This document shows positions 22,988 through 33,479 of a stretch of 64,000 bases of DNA, one piece after another; positions within the stretch are counted from its first letter, which is position 1, and every line of letters begins with the position of its first letter. A model generated the notes under the pieces. The model had not been told where the DNA came from. It worked only from the letters and a program-made list of their open reading frames with translations, and searched no databases. The translations under genes and the position numbers were made by a program. Origin of the DNA: Cyclina sinensis (lineage: Eukaryota; Mollusca; Bivalvia; Venerida; Veneridae); NCBI GenBank assembly GCA_012932295.1, contig JAAONU010000016.1, forward strand, positions 16,459,530-16,523,529, given 5' to 3'.

Positions 22988-25235
22988 TATGCCCCCCATC
23001 GAAGATGAGGGGGCATATAGTTTTGCAAATGTCGGTTGGTCGGTCTGTCGGTCCGTCCCTCGGTAGACACTTCGTTTCCGATCAATAACTAGAGAATGCT
23101 TCGACCTAGGTTCACCAAATTTGGTATGCTGGTTGGTCATCATCAGTAGATGACCCCTATACATTTTGAGATCATTAAGTCAAAGGTCAAGCTCACAGGG
23201 ACCTTCATCCTAGAAACGGTTTTCCGATCAATAACTAGAGAACACTTTGACCTAGGTTCACCAAACTTGGAATGCTGGTTGATCATCACCAGTAGATGAC
23301 CCCTATTGACTTTGAGGTCATTAGGTCAAAGGTCAAGCTCACAGGGACCTTCATCATAAAAACGGTTTCCGATTAATAACTAGAGAACGCTTTGTCCTAG
23401 ATTCACCAAACTTGGAATGCTGGTTGATCATTACCAGTAGATGACCGCTATTGACTTTGAGGTCATTAGGTCAAAGGTCAAGATCACAGAGGTTTCATCC
23501 TAAAAACGGTTTCCGATCAATAACTAGAGAACGCTTTGACCTAGGTTCACCAAACTTAGTATTCTGGTTGACCGTTACCAGTAGATGACCTCTATTGACT
23601 TTGAGGTCATAAGGTCAAAGGTCAAGCTCACAGAGACTTTCATCCAAAAAACAGTTTCCGATCAATAACTAGAGAACGCTTTGACCTAGGTTCACCAAAC
23701 TTGGTATGCTGTTTGGTCATCACCAGTAGATGACCCTCTATTGATTTTGAGGTCATTAGGTCAAAGGTCAAGCTCACAGAGACTTTCATCCTAAAAACAG
23801 TTTCCGATCAATAACTAGAGAACGCTTTGACCTAGGTTCACCAAACTAGGTATGCTGGTTGGTCATCATCAGTAGATGACCCTTATTAATTTTGAGGTCA
23901 TTTGGTCAAAGGTCAAGCTCACAGGGACCTTCATCATAAAAACGGTTTCCAATCAGTAACAAGAGAACGCTTTGACCTTGGTTCACTAAACTTGGTATGC
24001 TAGTTGGTCATCACCAGTAGATGACCCCTATTGACTTTGAGGTCATTAGGTCAAAGGTCAAGATCACACAGACTTTCGTGCTAGAAACGGTTTCCAGTCA
24101 ATAACAAGAGAATGCCTTGACCTAGGTTCACCAAACTTGGTATGCTGGTTGGTCATCACCAGTACATGAGTCCTATTGATTTTGAGGTCATTAGGTCAAA
24201 GGTCAAGATCACAGAGACTTTCATCCTAAAAACGGTTTACGATCAATAACTAGAGAACGCGTTGACCTAGGTTCAACAAACTTGGTATGCTGGTTGGTCA
24301 TCACCAGTAGATGACCCCTAATCATTTTGAGATCATTAGGTCAAAGGTCAAGCTCACAGGGACCTTCATCATAAAAACGGTTTCAGATCAATAACAAGAG
24401 AATGCTTTGACCAAGGTTTACCAAACTTGGAATACTGGTTGGTCGTCGCCGGTAGATGACCCCTATTGACTTTGAGGTCATTAGGTCACAGGTCAAGATC
24501 ACAGAGACTTTTGTCCTAAAACGGTTTCTGCTCAATAACTAGAGAACGCTTTGACCTAGGTTCACCAAACTTGGTATGCTGGTTGGTCATCACCAGTTGA
24601 TGACCCCTATCGACTTTGAGGTCATTAGGGTAAAGGTCAAGATCACAGAGACTTTCATCCAAAAAACGGTTTCCAATCAATAACTAGAGACCGCTTAGAC
24701 CTAGGTTCACCAAACTTGGTATGCTGGTTGGTCATCACCAGTAGATGACCCCTATTGATTTTGAGGTTCATTAGGTCAAAGGTCAAGGTCACAGGGACCT
24801 TCATCCTTAAAACGGTTTCTGATCAATTACTAGAGAGCGCTTTGACCTAGGTTCACCAAACTTGTTATTCTGGTTGGTCATTACCAGTAGATGACCTCTA
24901 TTGACTTTGAGGTCATTAGGTCAAAGGTCAAGCTCCCAGAGACTTTCATCCTAAAAACTGTTTTTGATCAATAACCATAGAACGCTTTGACTTAGATTCA
25001 CCAAACTTGGTATGCTGGTTGGTCATCACCAGTAGATGAGTCCTATTGATTTTGAGGTCATTAGGTCAAAGATCAAGGCCACAGGGACCTTGATCCTAAA
25101 TCGGTTTCTGATCAATAACGAGAGAATGCTTTTGCTCAACCACAAGCAATTAGGTGCTGCTTGGGGACATGTATGTTTTACAAACATTTCTTGTTCATTG
25201 TTAGGTCTCCTCCAAACCCCGCCCTTCTGTTGAAG
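22988..25235 (+). mobile_element. ATGCCCCCC-family element with about 14 units of roughly 147 bp
   Basis: The hairpin head ATGCCCCCCATCGAAGATG pairs with GAGGGGGCATATAG and is followed by GTCGGTCCGTCC. Then about 14 well-conserved units follow with GATCAATAACTAGAGAACGC, TTGACCTAGGTTCACCAAAC, GGTTGGTCATCACCAGTAG and ATGACCCCTATTGACTTTG. Each unit has clustered AGGTCA half-sites. The right end merges into another repeat type (25236-25700) without a clear tail. No gene. Confidence 0.75.
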
Positions 25236-25700
25236 ACATATTGTTTTTGCCCTGTCTATGGGTGTCTATTTGTCTGTCTGTCTGTAACACTTAGTTTCCT
25301 TTCAATTACTTGAGTACCAGTTGACCCAAAGCCTTCAAACTTCATAGGATGATTGCCCTTATTGAATTGAAAAAAAAAACTATTGTTGTTTGGGTCAGTA
25401 GGTCAAAGGTCAAGGTCAGAGGGACCTCTAGAATGAAAACCGTTTCAACTCAATAACAGGAGTACCATTTCACCCAGAGCCTTTAAACTTTATAGGATGA
25501 TTGTCTTTACTCAGTAAAAGGACCCTATCATTTTTGGGGTCAGTACATATAGGTCAAAAGTCAAGGTCACAGGGACCTGTAGAGTGAAAACTATTTCTGC
25601 TAAAAATTTTAGTACCATTACACCCAGAGTCTTTAACTCTTCAAACTTATTGCAAACTTGTTCAAACTTGCGAACAACGAACACCCATAACAACCAGTAA
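25236..25700 (+). repeat. Tandem-core fragment (GAGTACCATTT type)
   Basis: A head-like GAAGACATATTGTTTTTGCC and GTCTGTCTGTCTG run precede two to three units with CTTCATAGGATGATTGCCCT and GTCAAAGGTCAAGGTCA. The same family appears at 47985-48090 and 50086-50775. Confidence 0.6.
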
Positions 25701-25765
25701 CGATACTTGTTACATGAGCAATGAGACTCAGATGAGCGATTTAGGACCATCATGGCCCTCTTGTT

Positions 25766-27080
25766 TCTAGCTTTATTGCAAAGTCAGTTAGCTCTAATGT
25801 AGACATATTTGAATTTACTAGAAAATACAATGGTTCTATTCATTTTAAAGTCAGTGTTGTTTTATCTAATACAGAGACATCATGCCCAGCTCTAAAAACA
25901 CTACACTGTGATAATGCTTGGTATTTGGCTGTATATATTTTGCAGATTTAGTCAAAATTTAGATTGCTTTGTACAAAGATTATTTACCATGGTATACCAG
26001 GTAACAAAATTACTTTCTCTGAAGTCGCCATCACAGATGATCAGCTTTCAGCTATTTACAAAAATGTTCATATGACCTCAGGTTAATGAATTTTGTCCTC
26101 ATTTTGAGTGTTTAATAATCAAACCATTTAAAATAAGCTTTTATGCCATTTACATATTTATCGAGTACAAACAAAAAATTTTTTTTCTTCATAAACACAA
26201 AATACATCACACATGAAGCAACTTTTTTAGCAAATGACATCTCACAAGCTGTAATCTCGAAATTGCCTCTGCCCCATGGAAATTGCCTCTGCCCCCATGG
26301 ATTTCTTTTGTATTACATCTTTGAAAATCTTCAGTTAGAAAATGTTATGTTGCATCTGATGTTTGCTTAATGGTAGACCCTCAGCCAAAGTACACAATGT
26401 ACTTATGTGAGCAATCCAGGGCCATCATGGCCCTCTTGTATTAGATTTCACACAGAAAAAATAGCACCATATCAGTTAGAGCACAACTTAGTCCCAGTAA
26501 ATGGATATGGCTTTAGGAGTCTGTAAATGCCAACTGTTTTAAGAAAATATTGTGTTTGTCACAATCAGTGCTCATAGTTGTCTATTTTCAGCTTACCATG
26601 ATATCAGTGTTAATGTGGAAAAAGCCTCTATCGTGGATATGAAGGTAGACACTATGAAAGTCTTAATTCATGGGTTTGCCATGAAGCAGATTACTACCTC
26701 TAACTCTTCATTATAATAATTACCTTCATCTCATAACTTGTTTCCAGTTTATTTTGAATCTTCATTGAAATTTATTTAACAATGAAAATTAAGAATTCAA
26801 ATATTCAAAGGTGTATATCAGACACTGGGTGGAATACTAAATAAATGTCATTATTTGTCTATTTACTTAAAAAAAGTATTACTTTAAAAATATTAGATCA
26901 GGAATATTGATCATTTAATATTCCAATACTTGTAATTCAGTACATGTACATGTACTTCTAGTTCTTTTTGTGATTCATCATTGTTCGCATACATGTACAT
27001 CTGTGGAACTTCTATGTAAATGTGTCTGTACAGCACTTACAACAAGCAGTTCATTGTGCTGTTTCTCTGTCAACAGGCAG
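25766..27080. other. Intron 2, right part, with one element tail
   Basis: It is mostly unique AT-rich intron. At 26397-26438 there is an isolated 3' tail of the AGCTCACCTGAG family (GTGAGCAATCC, GGGCCATCATGGCCC, CTTGTA). It ends at the exon 3 acceptor region TCTGTCAACAGGCAG. Confidence 0.5.
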
Positions 27081-27313
27081 ATGTTATTGTGAACACAGTC
27101 CATCCCTCTTTAGAGTTGAAGAGAGGGAGTTTGTCTCAGCAAATATTGAGTAGAGCTGGTGAAGAAATTCAGACTTACTGCAAGATGCAATACCCAAAAG
27201 GAATACAAGGAGGGGAAATGGCTATATCAGAACCAGGAAATCTGAAAATGAATGCAGTGAAGAAGATTTTCCATTGTGCATTGCCACCTTTCAAAAAATC
27301 AACATTTGTGAAA
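27081..27313 (+). CDS. Macrodomain gene, exon 3: first half of macro B
   Basis: It encodes residues 694-771 and begins in the core strand DVIVNTVHPSLELKRG, continuing with the helix SLSQQILSRAGEEI and then GGEMAISEPGNLK. This matches the macrodomain pattern DAIVNAAN..GGGV..AI..AAG. Asn of the second NAAN position is replaced by His, and the GGGV loop by KRGS. The acceptor is ACAGGCAG, with the exon starting after the second AG (27080/27081) to keep phase 1. Using the first AG (27077) would need a phase-0 donor that is not present. The donor is GTGAAA|GTAAGA, phase 0. Confidence 0.85.
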
Positions 27314-27368
27314 GTAAGATTATGATTTTGAATAATTTAATTCTTGTTTGTTGAAATATCAGGTAATA

Positions 27369-28511
27369 CACTCGGACCATGTTACTACACGCCCCATTAT
27401 AACGCTAACCTCAGTATAACGCTCAAGGGCGCTCAAGGGTCATAGCTCCCCCCCCCCCCCCCCCCCCCCCCCCAAAAAAAAGTACCTATTTTTTGCCGAC
27501 CATAATTATTTTACATGCATATCTTAGGTGCTGTTTCCATAACAACCCTTGTTTAATGTTTCAGCGAAGTACAATTAACTACGTAATTAGGACGCTCTAG
27601 GGCGGGAAAAGTGTGAAAAGCATGCAAAGTCTGGCGTTAATCTGCTTCTTTGTTCATTGTGATTGATGATCAGTCAGGTATCAAACTGTTATGAAAACCT
27701 CAAATTCGAAGCTCTGATGCGCAAACATCGACGAACTGAGTAACAAACACAAGCCAAAATCTGTTTAAAAACCTTGCGTTTTCTATTGAATGGCACAAAG
27801 TTCATTGTATCTCACGAAGATATTACAGGACTGCATCTAAGAATCTGAGAGTTGTCTTTCAGTGTTTACTTTATAACAGTTTATTCACTAATATTTTATG
27901 CTGCTTTTTTACATTTTCACATTTTTCATTTAACAGCACATGTTCTGTTCTGCTTGTTCTTTTTTTTTAACTAACATTGTTTTTTTTTCATGTTTTCCAT
28001 TTAAAAGTGTTCTGTTTATTTTTTGTTCTTTTTTTGTGTGTGTTTGATTTTTTTTAAACAACCGAGCAGAGAAAAAAGGAATGATGGGTACATGTAGATA
28101 CATCAAATTAGGTACCTTGAGTTACATGCAGCTTTACACATTGAAACTTATCAATTTTCACGGTTTTACTTTCGTAACGCTTACGCCGTGGTATTCCCGG
28201 GAATTGCTTATGTTTACTTTTTTATGCGATTTTTATCTGTTTTTTTAAACAAAGCTGGTAATATTTAACCAAATAATATTTTTCTCTTTACAAAATGTAT
28301 CTTGAGTGGTTTACAAATGAATTTGTTTTTTTGAACGTTTTTACTTTAACATAATGATACAGTTACATGTTAAATAGGTGGGTGGGGTAATTCTAGCAAA
28401 TTCAACAGGTCAACTATACGATCTCTGTAGGTGCTTTATATATCAGAACCCCGTTTATATCGCGGTCGTAAACCTTGGACCCCAACTAGAGCGCTATAAC
28501 GGGTCCCAGTG
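27369..28511. mobile_element. Nonautonomous Tc1/mariner-superfamily element, pogo/Tigger-like ends
   Basis: The left end CACTCGGACCATGTTACTAC and the right end CGCTATAACGGGTCCCAGTG are inverted and alike (CACTSGGACC), with further TTATAACGCT-type repeats just inside both ends. TA flanks both sides, as expected for a TA target duplication. The interior has a C homopolymer run (about 27448-27472) and AT-rich sequence with no transposase. It is inserted in intron 3. The pogo-like call rests on the end motif only. Confidence 0.55.
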
Positions 28512-28803
28512 TACTTAAATGCTCAAATGAAAATGGAGACTACCCGGTACTTACTCTCTTATTTGCTGAAAACATTTGTTTGACTGTAGACAGGTATACA
28601 AAAAACTGTTCAACAAATTCAAATATAGACAGATATGCAGCTATACCGAATGTATACCAGCTATCTGAGTAGCTAAGTTTAATAAAATAAAGGCAGAGAC
28701 ATAGATAACTTTGTCTCTGATAAATGTAACACTTGCAACACACAGAAGTCTTTAATTTTGTAGTAAATTTGTGCATGCACATTTACCAGTGATTTATTTA
28801 CAG

Positions 28804-29025
28804 AATGTGAAATCAATGGTTAGAAATTGTCTTCTTGAGATGGATATTGAGAATCATAAGACAATTGCATTTCCTGCCTTTGGCACAGGAAACCTTGGTT
28901 ATCCAGTAAGGGATACAGCAAAAGCAATGTTTGATGCTGTTGAGGAGTATAAGAGAAACTCTATAAACTCTTGTGTGACAAAGGTCTACTTTGTGCTGTA
29001 TAAAGGTGACAAGGAAACATGTAAC
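28804..29025 (+). CDS. Macrodomain gene, exon 4: second half of macro B with intact phosphate loop
   Basis: It encodes residues 772-845 in phase 0 after GATTTATTTACAG and ends at AAC|GTATGT (phase 0). NVKSMVRNCLLEMDIENH is the helix before the strand TIAFPAFGTGNLGYP, a textbook macrodomain loop 2 that contacts the ADP-ribose phosphates. DTAKAMFDAVEEY and the strand VTKVYFVLYKG complete the fold. This is the best-preserved macrodomain of the gene, and ADP-ribose binding is plausible. De-ADP-ribosylating activity is doubtful because of the loop 1 changes in exon 3. Confidence 0.9.
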
Positions 29026-29316
29026 GTATGTAGAAAATTCACTTTTTACTCTTTATTAATCTAATTTCTCTCAAACACCAAAATTTCACACCCTAACACC
29101 ATTCTATCTCTTATGTGGTCCTTCACACTTAATTATCATAAAAAAATGAAATTGCCTCTTTGACTCGGACTGATGGCCCAAGGCAGTAACCACCAACTAA
29201 TTGATTAACTGATTAATCATGCATCTTTAAATTACTGATTGATTCACAACTAGTCATTCAATTACATTAGCTGATTTTGTAAAATTATAATTATAAAATT
29301 TGTGCTACATCAGTTT

Positions 29317-31460
29317 TCAGCTCACCTGAGCACAAAGTGCTCAGGGTGAGCTTTTCTGATCAGTCTTTGTCTGTCCGTCCATCCATCCGTCGTCAATTTT
29401 TCATTCAAATGACATCTCCTCTGAAACCAAAGGGCCAAATTAAATGAAACTTGCCTGGGATGTTCCTTGCATGGAACTCTACCAAGTTTGTTCAAATGGT
29501 TCCAGTTCTTTGCATTTCTGGGTCACAGGAGCTAAAAACAGATTTTAAAAGTTTGATCTTTAAAAATCTTCTTGTCAGAAACCACAAGGCCTGGAGCATT
29601 GATATTTGGTATAAAGCATCATCTAGTGGACCTCTACCAAGTTTGTTCAAATTATGATCCTGGAGTCAAAACTGACCCCACCTCAGGGGGTCCCTTGTTT
29701 TACATAGAGTTATATTGGGATAACTTTAAAAATCTTCTTGTCAGAAACCGCAAGGCATAGAGCTAAGTTATTTGGTGATCAGCATTGTCTAGTTGACCTC
29801 TACCAAGTTTGTTCAAATTATACCTCTGGGGTCAAAAATGGCCTCGCCCTAGGGGTAAATTGTTTTACAAAGACTTTTATAGGAAGAACTTCAAAAATCT
29901 TCTTGTCAGAAACCGTAAGGCATAGAGCTTAAATTTTTGGTATGTAGCATTGTCTAGTGTACATCTACCAAGTTTGTTCAAATAATACCTCTGTGGTCAA
30001 ATTTGGCCCCACCCTGGGGTCATTGGTTTTACATAGGCTTATATAGTGAAAACTTCAAAAATCTTCTTGTCTGAAACCACAAGGCTCTGAACCTTAATAT
30101 TTGGTATTTACATGTAGCATTGTCTAATTGACCTCTACCAAGTTTGTCCAAATTAAGCCCCTGTGGTCAAATTTGGCCCCACCCCGGGGGTCATTTGATT
30201 TTGCATAGGGAAAACTTTGAAAATCTTCTTGTCTGAAACCACATGGGCCTTAGCTTTAAGACTTGGTAAGTAGCATTGTCTAGTGGACCTCTACCAAGTT
30301 TGCTCAAATTATACCCCTGTGGTCAGATTTGGCCCCACCCCGGGGTTATTGGTATTACATAGGCTTATATAGTGAAAACTTTAAAAATCTTCTTGTAGAA
30401 GGAGAGGTAACATTTTCATTCCAAATAATCTTGAAATTTGTCAGACAGGTTGTTTTTATGATATCTAGCTCAAGTTCGAATATGGGTCATCTGGGTCCAA
30501 AAACTAGGTCACAGAGCCCTGATAGGTCACAAAGCCCAAACATAGAAAAACCTTGTTAACACTCTAGAGGTTACATTTTCAGTCAAAATATCCCAGAAAT
30601 TTGTCAGACAGTTTGTTTTAATGACTTCTAGCTCAAGTTCGAATATCGGTTATCTTGGGTCAAAAACTAGGTCACAGAGCCCAAATATTGAAAAACCTTG
30701 TTAACACTCTAGAGGTAACATTTTCAGTCCATATAACCTGGAAATCTGTCAGAAAGGTTGTTTCAGTGATTTCTAGGTTAAATTTGAATATGGGTCATCT
30801 GGAATCAAAAACCAGGTCACAGAGCCCAAAGATAGAAAAAAAACTTGTAAGCACTCTAGAAGCTACATTTTCAGTCCAAATATTCTCGAAATTTGTCAGA
30901 AAGGATGTTTTAATGATTTCTAGCTCAGATTTGAATATAGGTCACCTGGGGTCAAAAACTAGGTCACAGACCCCAAATATGGAAAAACCTTGTTAATGCT
31001 CAAGAGGTTACATTTTCAGTCCAGGTACCCTTGGAATTTGTCAGAAAGGTTGTTGCAATAGTTTCTAGCCTAGGGGTAATCTGGGATCAAAAACTAGTTC
31101 CAGAGCCCTAAAATGTAAAAACCATTTTTACACTCCTGAGGTTACATTTTCAGTCCAAAAATCCTGGAAATTTGTCAGACAGGTTGTTTTGATGATTTGT
31201 AGCTCAAGTTTGGATATGGATCATCTGGGGTCAAAAACTAGGTCACAGACCCCAAATTTGGAAAAAAAACCTTGTTAACACTCTAGAGGCTACACTTTCA
31301 GTCCAAATTACCTGGAAATTTGTCAGAAAGATTGTTTCAATAATTTCTAAGCCAAGTTCAAATATGGGTCATCTGGGGTCAATTAACCATGTCTATAGCA
31401 ACTTTATTAAAAGCAGTCATATTCAGGTGAGCAATACAGGGCCATCATGGCCCTCTTGTT
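29317..31460 (+). mobile_element. AGCTCACCTGAG-family element, copy in intron 4
   Basis: The head AGCTCACCTGAGCACAAAG pairs with TGCTCAGGGTGAGCTTTT and is followed by GTCTGTCCGTCCATCC. The first core type runs to about 30400. A second core (30400-31390) has about seven units of roughly 150 bp with GGTTACATTTTCAGTCCAAA, TTTGTCAGACAGGTTGTTTT and GGGTCAAAAACTAGGTCAC. The tail GGTGAGCAATACAGGGCC, ATCATGGCCC and TCTTGTT ends at 31460. Confidence 0.8.
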
Positions 31461-32210
31461 AACTTTCACTTGGAACAAAACGTTTTTTTGGCAATGTAAA
31501 CAAACCAACTAACATAAGCATCATTATTAAATTTTAGTTGTCAGTGATGATAAATTGTTTGTATTTTTCAATATGAGAAAAGTCTTGAAATCAAATATTA
31601 GGCATAATGATGAATATTGTTTTTTGCCGATTTATTTTCATGTTTTTCGGAAGTTGGCGGGGGGAGATTCAAAAATTTCCAGAGTCCTGGTGACAAAGAG
31701 AGATAAAATTAATTATTTGTAACATCCAAACAATCACAAATTTTACATAAAGATACATAAGGCAAGAACACCTTAAAAATCTTAGTGTCTAGAGCTATAG
31801 CTGTTATATTTTTTGCTCATTGCATTTTCAAGTGGACAATTACAGAAGTTGCTAAAATCATGTCCATAGGGTCATTAACAGCTTGACCAGAGATGTCAAA
31901 TGTTACACATAGAGATTTAAGAAAGTAAAATGTAGGGCATTCTCAAATATACGAATAAAACAAACAGTTTCTGTGCATGTCTATTCACCATTCACTAACA
32001 AAACTTCTGTGATATAAATAGAATATTATATTCATGGTCATGTAATACAAGATTTATTTCTTTTGATATTAGAAAATAATGAAAACTCAGAGGGCTTGGT
32101 ATTTTTATTTTTGTTTTTATAGTTTTCAAATAATTTGTGCAATAAGTCCCATATTACATGACCATGCATTAAATAAGCTCTGTTTGTTTATAGAAGTATA
32201 ATATTTTCAG
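31461..32210. other. Intron 4, right part, no further feature
   Basis: AT-rich intron sequence. No gene, RNA or clear repeat recognised. Confidence 0.45.
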
Positions 32211-32271
32211 GCATTTTGTGATGAAGAGATCAGGTATAAATCAGAGTTTGGAAGAAAGGATGAAAAGCATG
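32211..32271 (+). CDS. Macrodomain gene, exon 5: short linker exon
   Basis: A 61-nt exon between AATATTTTCAG and CATG|GTAAGA encodes AFCDEEIRYKSEFGRKDEKH (phase 0 to phase 1). The charged sequence follows the last strand of macro B and is probably a linker. It is supported by strong splice sites and by frame continuity with exons 4 and 6. It is too short to recognise by itself. Confidence 0.7.
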
Positions 32272-32724
32272 GTAAGACGATAAGCAAAAATACATATAAT
32301 AATAATCATCTCTTTCTGGTGAATGTATGGTAGTCACTTGAAATAAAACCCATGTTTGAGAGGTTACGATATTTTTGCATTTTTCATGAGACAACAAGAC
32401 ATGTCTTAGCTCTATAGTCAGAAGCTTGTGGGTACATTAGTGTTTTTGTTTACATTGCTAGTCCCAGTCTAGCAGTTTCTAGTTAGTTTTCTTCACTTTC
32501 TAAGTTTCTGTAAATGGATTGAAAAAATAAATGTGTGTATCAGCAAGTTATTTGAAATTTCATTATCAAAGATTTTATAGGAATTATTATTTCATGGTTA
32601 AATTGCCTCTGTATTTGATATTTACCATATACAACACATATTCAATACCATTGAATGAACTTTTCAAGGCGTTTTGTTCATATGTTCTTCAGCTTTGAAA
32701 AGTAGGTTAAATAAGTGTGTTTGA

Positions 32725-33008
32725 TAGTAGGGGTTTAATGCCAATTCAACATCTAGGTTATATCTCGGCGGTCAGTCCACCTAACCAGTTTTCCTGGATA
32801 ACTAACCAGTAATTACCAATTTTTCCGCAAGTGACAGACTACTGTTCCCACTTGATCCACTCTGAATCAGTGGTGTGAGACAAATGAACATTAGACACAA
32901 TGTCTAAGATCAGTTATTGTCATAGAGAAATTTTGCCCTGCCCAAGGGTCGAACCAGGGACTGAAGGATTACTAATCCAATGCTCTACCTATTGAGCTAA
33001 GCAGCGGG
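32725..33008 (-). mobile_element. tRNA-derived SINE, minus strand
   Basis: Reading the minus strand, a tRNA-like head (33008 to about 32933) has an A-box-like TAGCTCAATAGGTAGAGCA and a B-box GGTTCGACCC, with a Thr-type AGT in the anticodon position. The body ends with CCAGGAAAACTGGTTAGGTG and GGCATTAAACCCC, matching the SINE at 62006-62298. The tRNA part is not a functional tRNA, since its acceptor stem does not pair well. Confidence 0.75.
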
Positions 33009-33479
33009 TTTAAGTGTCAGGGTTCTCCCCAGGATTTTTTTAAGGGATAGCTCATAAAATGCGGAAGGGGTGGGTGCAGGAGGGGTGGCCCCTCCCGCGC
33101 GCCTGTGGCAAAAATTTTTGATAGTTTTACCTTTATTTATTACAATTTCATGCTATCTGCAGACACTCTGCTGGTTAAATTATAAAAAAAGCATATATAA
33201 AGTATCATTAGTTTTATTCCATGTAACACTCAAAATGGATACCATTTTGAAATTCTTCTACCCAAGGGTAAGACTTGGGCCATTCTGGGTCGAATCCTGA
33301 AGCACGGTGATGCTGAGCCTTTAAACGTTTGGCAGGCGACTGGGGTTCATCATCACAGATGGATTCAGTTTCAGACCTGTCACTGTTCTCACTGTGTGTT
33401 TGTAAAGATGATGTTTTATAAGCTCACATTAGCAAATGTTCAAGATCAGCTATTTGGATCACCCTGTGCCTGGTGTCAA

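Larger units (their letters stand above)
20644..25765 (+). mobile_element. AGCTCACCTGAG-family element split by nested elements
   Basis: The head TAGCTCACCTGAGCAAAGTG pairs with GTGCTGAGGGTGAGC at 20644-20685. The tail GATGAGCGATTTAGGACC, CATCATGGCC and CTCTTGTT ends at 25765. The body repeats (GAAACCACAAGGCCTAGAG, CTACCAAGTTTGTTCAAA) run 20760-21717 and again 22796-22985. They are interrupted by an ATGTCTCCCC-family element (21718-22795) and then by an ATGCCCCCC-family element (22988-25235) with further repeats to 25700. It fills most of intron 2. Confidence 0.7.
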
